Source: JBIOJM01 sp044450785 (lineage in GTDB: Bacteria > Planctomycetota > Planctomycetia > Isosphaerales > Isosphaeraceae). Taken from it: a stretch of DNA of 27,179 nt. The translations under genes were made by a program, and so were the position numbers. Numbering within the stretch: the stretch's first letter is position 1; each line of letters opens with the position of its first letter. Shown here one piece after another: positions 7,011 through 15,638 of the stretch. Under the pieces are notes generated by a model. The model made no database searches and was not told the origin of the DNA. It worked only from the letters and a program-made list of their open reading frames with translations. The DNA is taken from the NCBI GenBank assembly GCA_044450785.1, contig JBIOJM010000113.1, forward strand, positions 1 to 27,179, in the 5' to 3' direction.

Positions 7011-8483
7011 ATGCACTGCCGCCGATTCGTCGAGCCTGCACTCTGCCGCCGCGACATGCTCTTGCGGTGTGGCGGGGGCTTTGGCGCGCTGGCACTGGCC
7101 GCGCTGCTGCGCGAGCCGGCCTTCGGCGCGGCCAAGGATGACGCCGGGCCGCGACCCGGCCCGGCCGCGGACGCCGCGCGCTCGCAACGAAATCCGCTGG
7201 CGGTCCGGCCGCCTCATTTCCCGGCCAAGGCCAGGAGCGTCATCTTCCTGTTCATGGACGGCGGTCCGTCGCAGGTCGACACGTTCGATCCCAAGCCCCG
7301 CCTCGACCGCGAGCATGGCCAGCCGATCAAGGTCAAGACGCATCCGACGCAGTTCAACGACGTGGGGAATGTGCTGCGCTGCCCGTGGAAGTTTCGCCGG
7401 TACGGCGAGAGCGGCATTCCGGTCAGCGACCTGTTTCCCGAGATCGGCCGGTGTGTGGACGACCTCGCCGTCATCCGCTCGATGGTCTCGAACTTCTCGG
7501 AGCACACGAGCGCCAATTATTTCATGCACACGGGCAATGGTCTCCAGGGCCGGCCCAGCCACGGCGCATGGATCAGCTACGGGTTGGGGAGCGAGTGCCA
7601 GGACCTGCCTGCGTTCGTGGTCCTGAACGGGGGCTTGATCCCACCCGGCGGGATGGATTGCTTCAACTCCGGGTTCCTGCCGGCGGCCTACCAAGGGTCG
7701 ATCTTCAAGCCGGGGGCGGCGGCGATCGCCAACATCGCCAGGGCGGAAGCCACGCCGGACGACCAGCGCCGCAAGCTCGATCTGGTGCGCACGCTCGACC
7801 AGGGGGTGCTCGGGCGGATGGGCCGCCACGACTGCCTGGAAGCGGCGATCGCCAACTACGAGCTCGCCTTTCGGATGCAGGCGGCGGTCCCCGAACTGAT
7901 GAGCTTCTCTACCGAGTCGGCGGCGACCGCGCGGCTCTATGGGCTTGACGATCCCTATCCGCCGGCGAGGATCTTCGCGCGGGAATGCCTGATCGCCCGC
8001 CGGCTGGTCGAGCGGGGCGTCCGCTTCATCGAGCTGCTCTGTCCCAGCGTGGGTGGCGACCGCTGGGACCAGCATTCCAACCTGAAGCGCGGACACGAGA
8101 ACAACGCCCGCGCCGTCGACAAGCCGATCGCGGCCCTGCTCACGGACCTGAAGGCCCGCGGCCTGCTCGAGACGACCCTGGTCGTCTGGGGAGGCGAGTT
8201 CGGCCGCACGCCGATGGCCCAGGGAACCGACGGCCGTGACCATAACCCCTACGGGTTCAGCATCTGGCTGGCCGGCGGTGGGATCAAGGGCGGCACGATC
8301 TACGGCGCAACCGATGACTACGGTTACCACGCGGTCGAAAACAAGGTCGAGATCCATGACCTGCACGCCACGATGCTTCATCTCCTGGGCATGGACCACA
8401 AGCGCTTGACGTACCGGTTCGGCGGCCGCGACATGCGGCTGACCGACGTTCACGGCGAGGTCGTCACCGGCGTCATCGCCTGA
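7011..8483 (+). CDS. DUF1501 family protein, twin-arginine-type leader
   Basis: 490 residues from the ATG at 7011. An in-frame GTG at 6957 overlaps the upstream stop by four bases but has only a distant AAGGA. The 7011 start places the twin-arginine leader CRRDMLLRCGGGFGALALAA near the N-terminus, as in other DUF1501 (PF07394) proteins. Sulfatase/alkaline-phosphatase-like fold signatures are SVIFLFMDGGPSQVDTFDPK, MVSNFSEHTSANYFMHTGN, RWDQHSNLKRGHENNARAVD, VVWGGEFGRTPMAQGTDGRD and HDLHATMLHLLGMDHKRLTY. The gene follows the PSCyt1/DUF1549/DUF1553 gene by 50 nt (or overlaps it by 4 nt with the GTG start), the conserved planctomycete two-gene order. The products are presumed to work together in the periplasm. 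The enzymatic function is undetermined. Confidence 0.93.
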   Translation: MHCRRFVEPALCRRDMLLRCGGGFGALALAALLREPAFGAAKDDAGPRPGPAADAARSQRNPLAVRPPHFPAKARSVIFLFMDGGPSQVDTFDPKPRLDREHGQPIKVKTHPTQFNDVGNVLRCPWKFRRYGESGIPVSDLFPEIGRCVDDLAVIRSMVSNFSEHTSANYFMHTGNGLQGRPSHGAWISYGLGSECQDLPAFVVLNGGLIPPGGMDCFNSGFLPAAYQGSIFKPGAAAIANIARAEATPDDQRRKLDLVRTLDQGVLGRMGRHDCLEAAIANYELAFRMQAAVPELMSFSTESAATARLYGLDDPYPPARIFARECLIARRLVERGVRFIELLCPSVGGDRWDQHSNLKRGHENNARAVDKPIAALLTDLKARGLLETTLVVWGGEFGRTPMAQGTDGRDHNPYGFSIWLAGGGIKGGTIYGATDDYGYHAVENKVEIHDLHATMLHLLGMDHKRLTYRFGGRDMRLTDVHGEVVTGVIA

Positions 8484-8501
8484 GCCGGCCGGCCCCGGCT
8501 C
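8482..8501. terminator. hairpin between convergent genes
   Basis: GAGCCGG (8482-8488) and CCGGCTC (8495-8501) form a perfect 7-bp GC stem with a 6-nt loop. It overlaps the TGA of the DUF1501 gene (8481-8483) and the stop of the convergent minus-strand gene (8500-8502). It could serve both directions. No T tract follows on either side. Confidence 0.5.
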
Positions 8502-8808
8502 ATTCGACCACGCGAACGTGCTGGATGCCGTTCTTGTCCAGCCAGTTCAACATGAGTTCCTGTTCCTCGCTCAGCTCCACCTCGATCTTGTTGGCCGAAT
8601 CGAGAGGAGACACCAGGTAAACGACTCCGTCGGCGAGCCAGAGGGCGACCTCGGCCTGGGCGAACCACAACTCGTTTTCCCCGAGTGGAGGGACCCCCTC
8701 CGAAGAGGCCGGTGTCATGAAATAAACCAGTTGACCCCTCATCCTTTCCGAGATCGGCAAGGGACTCACTCCCGGACGATCGACCGCGACCAGGAACGGT
8801 TGAGACAT
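8500..8808 (-). CDS. small hypothetical protein
   Basis: 102 residues from the ATG at 8808, with AGGA 6 nt upstream. The sequence is acidic and soluble, with no signal peptide or TM segment. Features are MSQPFLVAVDRPGVSPLP, LVYFMTPASSEGVPPLGEN, ELWFAQAEVALWLADGVVYL and a C-terminal ELSEEQELMLNWLDKNGIQH that probably forms a helix before the last strand. I do not recognise the family. It resembles short planctomycete-restricted proteins only in style. It stands alone, convergent with the DUF1501 gene and about 200 nt downstream of the giant modular gene's stop on the same strand. It could be co-transcribed with that gene if the hairpin at 8952-8974 is not effective. Confidence 0.65.
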   Translation of the reverse strand: MSQPFLVAVDRPGVSPLPISERMRGQLVYFMTPASSEGVPPLGENELWFAQAEVALWLADGVVYLVSPLDSANKIEVELSEEQELMLNWLDKNGIQHVRVVE

Positions 8809-8951
8809 GGTCTTTCCTCATGGGGAGATACGCGCGGCGGTTGCAAGCCAGTTGAGGCGGATGGCGAACCCCTGGTCTACCTCCGAGCAGTATATCAACT
8901 GGAAGGCGGAGAAGCATGCCGGGAAAGAGGTGCTTCGCTCGGATCAGGAAC

Positions 8952-8974
8952 GACTCGGCTTGCAAGCGCGAGTC
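8952..8974 (-). terminator. palindromic hairpin after the giant modular gene
   Basis: GACTCG (8952-8957) pairs with CGAGTC (8969-8974), enclosing GCTTGCAAGC, which is itself a palindrome; there is one bulged base. It lies about 30 nt past the minus-strand stop at 9007 and is a plausible rho-independent-like stem, although the T run is poor. Confidence 0.4.
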
Positions 8975-9006
8975 AGGGTCTTATCTTGCGACGGTAGGAT
9001 TTCGAG

Positions 9007-12000
9007 TCAATAGGCATGGCCGCTCTTGCCGGTGAAGACGGCTGTCGGCGCCGACGCCGGCACGGTCGTCCAGAGCCTGGACCGACCGCCGTTGTCCGAG
9101 ACATAGATATCATCATAGGCGACGCCCGAAGCAGCGGGGCCAGGGTCGGTGGCGGAGACGGTAACGGCGAAGCTCAACGTGGATTCTTTCGCGGGGAGCG
9201 GGAGGACCCTGCTCACCGGCGCGGTCGTATCCTTGGTCCAGGTGATCGATGAGCTGCCCAATCCAGGGCCGTACGAGTCGGTGAGCCCGTTGAGGTTGAG
9301 CGAGAGGGTGTACTCGCCGTCGGGCTTGGTGAGCGCGGCGAGGCCCTCGATGAGATAGGCCGCGGATGCGCCGGCAACAGGGATGACCGAAACACTCTTG
9401 GTGATCAGGTTCGCACCGCCGTTGCGGGTAAGGATCAGCGAGCCCTTGGTGAAACTCGATGCATTGATCGCCTGGGCGAACGAGACGGACACGCTGTTGA
9501 CCGGTGCGTGCGATCCGCTCGTGGTTGTCGCCAGTGCAGTCACCTGGAGGTGCGGCAAGACGGTCAGCGCCACGGGGTCGGAGATGACCTGATGCGTGGG
9601 GCCGTAGCCATCGGAGACCAGGACGCGCACCACATAAGGCGTCAAGCGCGCTTGGATTCCAATCGCCGCGAGCTGCGCCCATGTGAGTGTGGGCGTCGCG
9701 CCGTGAGCGTCGCCGAAGATTCCGTCGCCGTTGATGTCCCAGGAATAGGTGAGCGCATCGCCGTTCGGGTCGGTCGAGTCCGAGGCGTTCAGGGTGAGCG
9801 AGTCGCCCACGCGGATCGTGTAGGGGTCGCCGGCATCGGCGGTGGGGGCGCTGTTCTGCAGCTCAAACGCCCCGATGTCGATGGCTCCGTTAACGATTCG
9901 GGGCAGCCCGCGCTGGTCGTTCGTGAGAGTGGAGGTATTGGTACCCGCGTCGATGGCCGGGCTGCCGGGCAGCAGGGCCAAGGTCGGGGTCGGTCCACCG
10001 TTGTTCTGGAGCGGGCCGAGCTTGGGATCGAGCTTTGCCAGATCGTGGGCCGTCAGTCCGCTCGCGCCGCTCGGGTTGCCGATCAAGTTGTTCCCGAGCG
10101 AGTTCAAGACGGCGCCGAGGTCGGATTGCCCGTTCGCCGCGGTGTTGGCGGCAATGATCGTGTTGCTCGCCGAAATCGAGCCTTTGGTTCCCGAGACGCC
10201 TCCGCCGGATGCGGCGGAGTTTCCGGCGATTGTGGTGCTCTGCAAGGTGAGAGTCGAGGTGTTGTCGATCCCGCCTCCACTGGCACCGGCCGCGTTTCCG
10301 GCGATCGTGCTGTCGATGACGGTGAGCGTGCCGTCGTTTTCGACGGCGCCGCCGCTCGCGCTTGCGGTGTTTTTCGCGAGGGTCGTCGAAACGAGCGTCA
10401 ACGTGCCGTTATTCAGGATGCCGCCGCCGCTCGCCGCGCTGCCGTTCTCGATCGTGAGATCGCGGAGTGTGACCGTAACGCCCGCGTTGACCTCGAAGAC
10501 GCGGTTTGTGTTGCCGCCGCTGATGATCACTCCGGGCGTGGCCGAGGCGTCGATCACGACGTCGTGCTGCAGGAGGACCTCGCTGGAGAGTGTAATGGTC
10601 TGGCCGGCGAGCGACGGGTCGAAGACGACCGTCGAGTTGGGATAGAGAGCGGCCGTCTCGAGGGCGGACCGGAGCGAGTCGCCGCCGGAATCGTTGGTAT
10701 TGAGGACGTAGATGGGCCCGGAGTATTCAACGGCGCCGATGTCGACCTGCCCACCGATGATGCGCGGGGAGCCGTTTTGATCGATGGTGGGGGCAAAGAG
10801 ATTGTCGCCGTTGTCAAGGGCCGCGCTCTGCCCGGCCGGGGCCAGGGTGGGGGTCAAGCCACCGTTGTTCTGGAGCGGGCCCAGCAAGGGATTGTCGGTG
10901 ATCGTGACGACGCCGGCCGCAAGGCCGGTGCTGGTCGGAACCATGTTGTTGCCGCCGGTGACGGTGCCGAGGTTCACGACATCCGGGCCACCAACGTCGT
11001 TGGCAACGATTGTGTTGTACAGGGTGAGGTTGGCGCCGGCGTCGTTCTCGAGACCCGCTCCGCTCGTGGCAGGCGCCGGCGATTCGCCGGCGCCGGAGAG
11101 GACGGTATTGGCGGAGATCGTGACGTTCACGATGCTTGCCGAGCCGGCCTTGTTCACGGAGCTGTCAATGTTGAAGGTGGAAGCGTTGTCGATTGCGCCG
11201 CCCGAGCCGCTGGCGCCGCCCTGCGCGAGGCAAAGGGTGAAGGTGTCGTTGGTCAGAGTCATCACGCCGCCGAGGTTTTCGATCGCGCCGCCCGCCGCCG
11301 CACCGCCGGTCGCGGCGAGGGCGGAATCGTTGTTGAAGGTGCTGCCGCTGGCCGTGAGCACGCCGCCTGGGGCATTGAAGATCGCGCCGCCCTGGGCGTT
11401 CGCGTTGCTCGCGGTGCCCTGGGCGACGTCGTTGCTGAAGACGTCGTTGTTGATCAAGAGCGAGCCGGCGCTGGAGATCGCGCCGCCTTGCGGGGCCGGG
11501 CCATTGGCGAGCGTCAAACCGGAGAGCGTCACCGTGCCGGAGTCGATCTTGAAGATCTCACTGGCCTTGCCGCCACTGATGATCAGTTGGCTCGGGCCAA
11601 CGATATAGCCGGTCTGCACATCACTCGCGGAGAGTGCGCGGTGGTAGATCGCGACCTCGTCGATCAGGCCGTTGAAGTAATAAGGGGGATAGCCGTAATA
11701 CACGTCGCGCAGGTCGGCGCCGATGGAGACGTTGACGTTGCTGCCGATGGGGACGGCGGCCCCTGGCTGGCTGCTGTCGAGCTGTCCGTCAATGTAGATC
11801 TGGCCGGTTCCATTGGCCTGGCGCACCGCGACGATGTCATGCCAGTTGTTGTCGGCGACGGTCTTGGTGGAGTACATGTTGAAGCCGTACTGGCTGTTGC
11901 CGAAATCCCACCAGTAGATCTTGCCGCCGGAGACGGAGAGCACGTATTCGCCGTTGAAGTTGCTGGCGTCGCGTTGCTGGATGATGAGTCCGTCGGAGCC

Positions 12001-14691
12001 GGTCTTGATCCAGGCGGAGACAGTGAACGCGCCGGTGCCGATGACGTCGGCGGTTGGGGGAACGGCGATGTAACTATTGGTGCCGTTGAACTGGAAGGCC
12101 TGGCCCAAGCGTCCGGCGGCGAACGTGACGCCGCCCTGGATTGTGCCGCTCGCGCCGCCGGCGGAATCAGCGGCGTTTCCCTCGCCCTTGTAGAGGTCGG
12201 CCGGCGTGAGAGTCGCGGCCGCACCGGCGGCCGATTGGATCTCCAGTTGATTGGCGCCAGGGCCGGTCAGGGTGATGCTGTGCGAAAGCTCGATCGGCCC
12301 GCTGGTGAGAAGGATCGTCTGGCCGGCGAGGTTGGCGGCGAAGTAGATCGGCGAACTGTCGTCATCGACGGCGATGGCCGCGCGGAGGGACCCGGGGCCG
12401 CTGTCGTTCGTGTTGGTGACGGTGTAGCTTTGTTGCTCGAATGCGCCGATGTCGACATTGCCGGAGCTGTCGACGCGCGGCAAGCCGCGGCCGTCGAACT
12501 GCTCGGTGAACGTACTGGTCGGATCGCCGGTTGAGAGCGCCGGGCTTCCGGGCAACAGCGAGTACGTCATGACTCCATGACCGTGGTCCGCCAGCGGCCC
12601 GAGGAGCGGGTTGGCGGTCGAATAAATGTAGCCCGAGGGCGTGCCCGGGCCCGGGTTACTGATGATGTTGTGCCCGCCGGTCGCGCTGCCAAGCGAAGCG
12701 GCTTGATAGTCGGGTGCTCCGGAATTCGATGACAGAATACTATTATACATGAATGAGGCCGCGGAGTTTGTCTCAAAGTCTCCAGCCCCTTGAGGCGTGA
12801 CGCCCGGGTACGGCCCCGATCCGCTGACGACGGAGTTTGCGGCGATGGTGTCGTTGGCCAAGATGATGCCGCCGCCGTAGTCGTCGATCGCGCCGCCGTA
12901 GGCCGAGCCGCCGTAGTAGGTGACGGTGCCGTAGGAGTAATTAATCTGGGCGCTGGTGGCCCCCGTCGCCACGTTGTTCGTGAAGGTGTCGTTGGCAGCG
13001 AAGAGGCTGCCGGTGGTATTGACGAAGATGGCACCGCCGCGGCCGTCGGTTCCGGCGACAGGTCCTGCGTGGCCGGGCCCGGTGGCGGTGTTCGTCAAGG
13101 CGCCGATGGCCTGGTTGTTGATGAGTGTGGAGTTTTCCAGGAACAGGAAAGCGCTCGAGTCGACGTAGATCGCACCGCCGGTCGCCTGGTCTTGGTTGCC
13201 GTATGCGATGCCGCCGGCCAAGGTAAGGCCCTGGATGCGGAGCGCGGCGCTCGGGGCGAGGTAGAACAGTCGCGTGAGGGGGCCGAGCGCCGGTTGCAAC
13301 GCGGTAATGGTGATTCCCGGCACGCTGGTGGCATCGAGATCGATTTTCTCGTGGGAGGCGATCTTGATGGCGCTGTTACCATGGTCGGTCGTGTCGTCGA
13401 TGGTCGACAGCGTGATCGTCTGGTAAGCCAGGGACGGCGCGAACTTGATCGCGAAAAAGCCGGACTGGGTTGAGGTGTATTGAACATCGATCGCCTCGCG
13501 GAGGGAGGTACCCTGGGTGACGTCGAGGGTGTCCTTGGCCGTGGTCACGGTGTCGTTGGCGGGATCGATGGCGGCGAAAGTGCCACTGGCCGTCGCCGTG
13601 GCACCGGAAGTGTCTGTCGCGGTGAGATAAACTTTGTAGATGTCCGGGCTGCCGTAGGTCGAGCTCGGCAAGGGCGGCGTGAAGACGAGCGAGCTGCCGG
13701 CGAGGTTCACGCCGGCCGGGACATACGACTGGCCGTTCTGGGTCAGGGACCAGACGTACTTCAGGCCGCCGTTCTGATCCGAGGGGCCCGGGTCGACGAT
13801 GACTGGCGTGATGGTTTGCTGCACGCCGGCCGCGTAGGCCAATAGGGTGCCCAGGCTGGAGATCGTCGGGGGGACGTTGGCGGCCACGATGGTGGAGCTC
13901 TCGGTCAATCCAGAGCCGGCGCTCAGCTTGACGGAATAGGTGCCGGGATCGCCCAGGGTGAGCATCGGCTCGGCGCCCGTCAAGGTCTGGGAGAACCCGT
14001 TCGGGCCGTTGATCGTCCACGCGTAACTCGAGGCGGAAGTGCCGTCGGGGTTGGTGGCGGCGGCGTCGAGCTGGACCTGTCCGCCTTCCATGCCTTGCGC
14101 CGGCACGCTGTACCAGTAGATCTGATTCGCGGGATGCTGCGAGCCCAAGGTACCGAACTGAATGTGGAAATTGAACCCGATGCCGGCGACATAGACGGTC
14201 GCGCTCAGGTAAACGCCCGTTCCCTCGATGTCCACCGTGCCGGAAACCGAGGCGAGATTGGTGTTGAGGACGGTCGCGCCGCCCGACGCCGTCGCGGAGA
14301 AGCCCTGGTCGCTGATCGTGATGCTGAACGAGCCGTAGATGCTGTCGCCATGGCCGTCGTTCAAGTCGAATCCGGCCGAGCCGGTCAGGCTGAAGTGGCC
14401 GTCGGAGCGGAGGTAGCCGTAAACGTTCGCGTTGCCGACGTTGAAGAAGCTCAGGGAGAGCGGGTTGCTCTGCGGCACGTCCAGCTCGAAGAGGCCGCCG
14501 GTGTACTTCGCATCCACGGTGCCCTTCAGGGTGAAGCCCAGGATGCTCAGATTGGCGTGGTTGAGATCGAGCTCGTAATCGTTTGCGGCAATTCCCTGCC
14601 GCTGGACCTGGCTGGTGTTGACGATGAATACCGGGTTTGCGCTGATCGAGAAGAGCTGCGAGCCCAGCCCCGTGCTGAAGGAGAGCGGCAA
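9007..14691 (-). CDS. giant modular surface-type protein, C-terminal segment (beta-helix / PKD / LamG); frameshifted from upstream part
   Basis: This is the last ~1900 residues of a larger gene; the nominal start at 14691 is internal, since in-frame coding continues upstream to about 14737. From the N-side: beta-rich repeats (GFTLKGTVDAKYTGG), a PKD-like part (ATNPDGTSASSYAWTINGP, about 14110-13850), then three beta-helix blocks. Each begins with a CSLREA-like motif (TSLREAIDV; TNDSGPGSLRAAI; TNDSGGDSLRSAL) and ends with RGLPRVDSSGNVDIGAFE or a variant (choice-of-anchor Q type). The middle block is interrupted by a LamG domain (FQFNGTNSYIAV to IDEVAIYHRALSASDV, about 12115-11620). A second PKD-like unit (PTADAGDPYTIRVGDSLTLN) and an Ig-like segment follow. 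The protein stops at VFTGKSGHAY, inside a motif that in similar proteins continues with an AGN segment. Presumed extracellular adhesion or polysaccharide binding. Confidence 0.75.
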   Translation of the reverse strand: MPLSFSTGLGSQLFSISANPVFIVNTSQVQRQGIAANDYELDLNHANLSILGFTLKGTVDAKYTGGLFELDVPQSNPLSLSFFNVGNANVYGYLRSDGHFSLTGSAGFDLNDGHGDSIYGSFSITISDQGFSATASGGATVLNTNLASVSGTVDIEGTGVYLSATVYVAGIGFNFHIQFGTLGSQHPANQIYWYSVPAQGMEGGQVQLDAAATNPDGTSASSYAWTINGPNGFSQTLTGAEPMLTLGDPGTYSVKLSAGSGLTESSTIVAANVPPTISSLGTLLAYAAGVQQTITPVIVDPGPSDQNGGLKYVWSLTQNGQSYVPAGVNLAGSSLVFTPPLPSSTYGSPDIYKVYLTATDTSGATATASGTFAAIDPANDTVTTAKDTLDVTQGTSLREAIDVQYTSTQSGFFAIKFAPSLAYQTITLSTIDDTTDHGNSAIKIASHEKIDLDATSVPGITITALQPALGPLTRLFYLAPSAALRIQGLTLAGGIAYGNQDQATGGAIYVDSSAFLFLENSTLINNQAIGALTNTATGPGHAGPVAGTDGRGGAIFVNTTGSLFAANDTFTNNVATGATSAQINYSYGTVTYYGGSAYGGAIDDYGGGIILANDTIAANSVVSGSGPYPGVTPQGAGDFETNSAASFMYNSILSSNSGAPDYQAASLGSATGGHNIISNPGPGTPSGYIYSTANPLLGPLADHGHGVMTYSLLPGSPALSTGDPTSTFTEQFDGRGLPRVDSSGNVDIGAFEQQSYTVTNTNDSGPGSLRAAIAVDDDSSPIYFAANLAGQTILLTSGPIELSHSITLTGPGANQLEIQSAAGAAATLTPADLYKGEGNAADSAGGASGTIQGGVTFAAGRLGQAFQFNGTNSYIAVPPTADVIGTGAFTVSAWIKTGSDGLIIQQRDASNFNGEYVLSVSGGKIYWWDFGNSQYGFNMYSTKTVADNNWHDIVAVRQANGTGQIYIDGQLDSSQPGAAVPIGSNVNVSIGADLRDVYYGYPPYYFNGLIDEVAIYHRALSASDVQTGYIVGPSQLIISGGKASEIFKIDSGTVTLSGLTLANGPAPQGGAISSAGSLLINNDVFSNDVAQGTASNANAQGGAIFNAPGGVLTASGSTFNNDSALAATGGAAAGGAIENLGGVMTLTNDTFTLCLAQGGASGSGGAIDNASTFNIDSSVNKAGSASIVNVTISANTVLSGAGESPAPATSGAGLENDAGANLTLYNTIVANDVGGPDVVNLGTVTGGNNMVPTSTGLAAGVVTITDNPLLGPLQNNGGLTPTLAPAGQSAALDNGDNLFAPTIDQNGSPRIIGGQVDIGAVEYSGPIYVLNTNDSGGDSLRSALETAALYPNSTVVFDPSLAGQTITLSSEVLLQHDVVIDASATPGVIISGGNTNRVFEVNAGVTVTLRDLTIENGSAASGGGILNNGTLTLVSTTLAKNTASASGGAVENDGTLTVIDSTIAGNAAGASGGGIDNTSTLTLQSTTIAGNSAASGGGVSGTKGSISASNTIIAANTAANGQSDLGAVLNSLGNNLIGNPSGASGLTAHDLAKLDPKLGPLQNNGGPTPTLALLPGSPAIDAGTNTSTLTNDQRGLPRIVNGAIDIGAFELQNSAPTADAGDPYTIRVGDSLTLNASDSTDPNGDALTYSWDINGDGIFGDAHGATPTLTWAQLAAIGIQARLTPYVVRVLVSDGYGPTHQVISDPVALTVLPHLQVTALATTTSGSHAPVNSVSVSFAQAINASSFTKGSLILTRNGGANLITKSVSVIPVAGASAAYLIEGLAALTKPDGEYTLSLNLNGLTDSYGPGLGSSSITWTKDTTAPVSRVLPLPAKESTLSFAVTVSATDPGPAASGVAYDDIYVSDNGGRSRLWTTVPASAPTAVFTGKSGHAY

Positions 14692-15638
14692 ATCGATGAC
14701 GATCCCCCCGGCGCCGACGACGCCCCCGTCGCCGGGGTACCGTCGGCGTAGATCCCGAACTTGGCGCCGGTGACGTTGAAATTCATACCCAGAACGCCCG
14801 AGAGGTGGGCGTCAAGCGTCACCATCAGGACCGACGGCGCGATGGTCACGTCGAACTCGCCCGCGATGGTGATCAGGTTGACGAGCGTCAGGCTGCCGCC
14901 GATCTGCATCATCACGCCGGGCTGGATCGTGATCGTCTGATTCTGGATGACGTTGCCTGTGTAAGTGCCGTTGATCTGTTCCGGCACGAAGCCGGTGACT
15001 TGCTGCGGCGCGTTCGTCGTATTGATCTCGAACTGGAAGTGCGCGTTGAAGGCGAACCCGGTGTTTGAGAGGGAGCTGCCGGCGCTGACGTTGGTCTGGA
15101 TCAGCCCGACCAATCCCGCCGAGACATTGCCCTGGGCCGCGAGGACCTTGAGCGTGCCACCGACCTCGAGCGAGCCCAGGGGCCCGAGCGTGACATTGCC
15201 GTTGGGAAGGGCGATCGACACGCCAGCCGTGCTGGCCGTGAAGTCGAAGGTGCCGTTCACGTCGATCGTTCCGACGAGAAGGTCGCCGGTGGCATGGATC
15301 TCAACGAACGGCCCCGTGGGGAGTGTGATCCCCGCAATCGTGGGCGTGCCGGACGTCGTCGTGTTGACCTCGAGCAGGAGGCCCGCGTTCAGGCTGAAGC
15401 CATAACCCGTGGGAAGCCCGGCGTTCACCGTGAGCTGGACGGCGCCGTAGATCCCCTGGTTCGTGATGTCGATCCCGCCTTGCGCCTGGAGGTTCAAGAG
15501 CGTGTTGCCCTGAACCTGCAGCAGCATCCGGGCATTGACCTCGGCCATGAATTGACTTGGCGTCACGACAAGGTTGAACGACCCGATCAACGTGAAGGAA
15601 TTATCCAGCGTGAATCCGCCGCTGCCGGCGACCACCAT
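14547..15638 (-). CDS. giant modular protein, middle segment between two frameshifts
   Basis: This is a continuation of the same gene in another frame. Authentic coding in this frame runs from about 15647 (SYMVVAGSGGFTLDNSF) to about 14738 (KFGIYADGTP). The last ~60 residues of the open frame (SSSICRSPSARGWARSSS onward) are out-of-frame noise overlapping the next segment. The content is a filament-like series of short beta repeats: TLLNLQAQGGIDITNQG, FVEIHATGDLLVGTIDVNG, LGSLEVGGTLKVLAAQGNVS. There are no catalytic motifs. One inserted base in the CCCC run at the distal end restores reading into the downstream segment (DGTPGDGGVVGAGGIVIDL). The ATG at 15638 is therefore an internal methionine, not a true start. 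Confidence 0.7.
   Translation of the reverse strand: MVVAGSGGFTLDNSFTLIGSFNLVVTPSQFMAEVNARMLLQVQGNTLLNLQAQGGIDITNQGIYGAVQLTVNAGLPTGYGFSLNAGLLLEVNTTTSGTPTIAGITLPTGPFVEIHATGDLLVGTIDVNGTFDFTASTAGVSIALPNGNVTLGPLGSLEVGGTLKVLAAQGNVSAGLVGLIQTNVSAGSSLSNTGFAFNAHFQFEINTTNAPQQVTGFVPEQINGTYTGNVIQNQTITIQPGVMMQIGGSLTLVNLITIAGEFDVTIAPSVLMVTLDAHLSGVLGMNFNVTGAKFGIYADGTPATGASSAPGGSSSICRSPSARGWARSSSRSAQTRYSSSTPARSSGRELPQTITSSISTTPI

Noticed and set aside
9508..12534. 1008-codon open frame on the plus strand opposite the giant gene
   Set aside because: It is antisense to well-recognised beta-helix and LamG coding; composition is dominated by R, A, G, V and D with no domain. It is a by-product of GC-rich codon bias.
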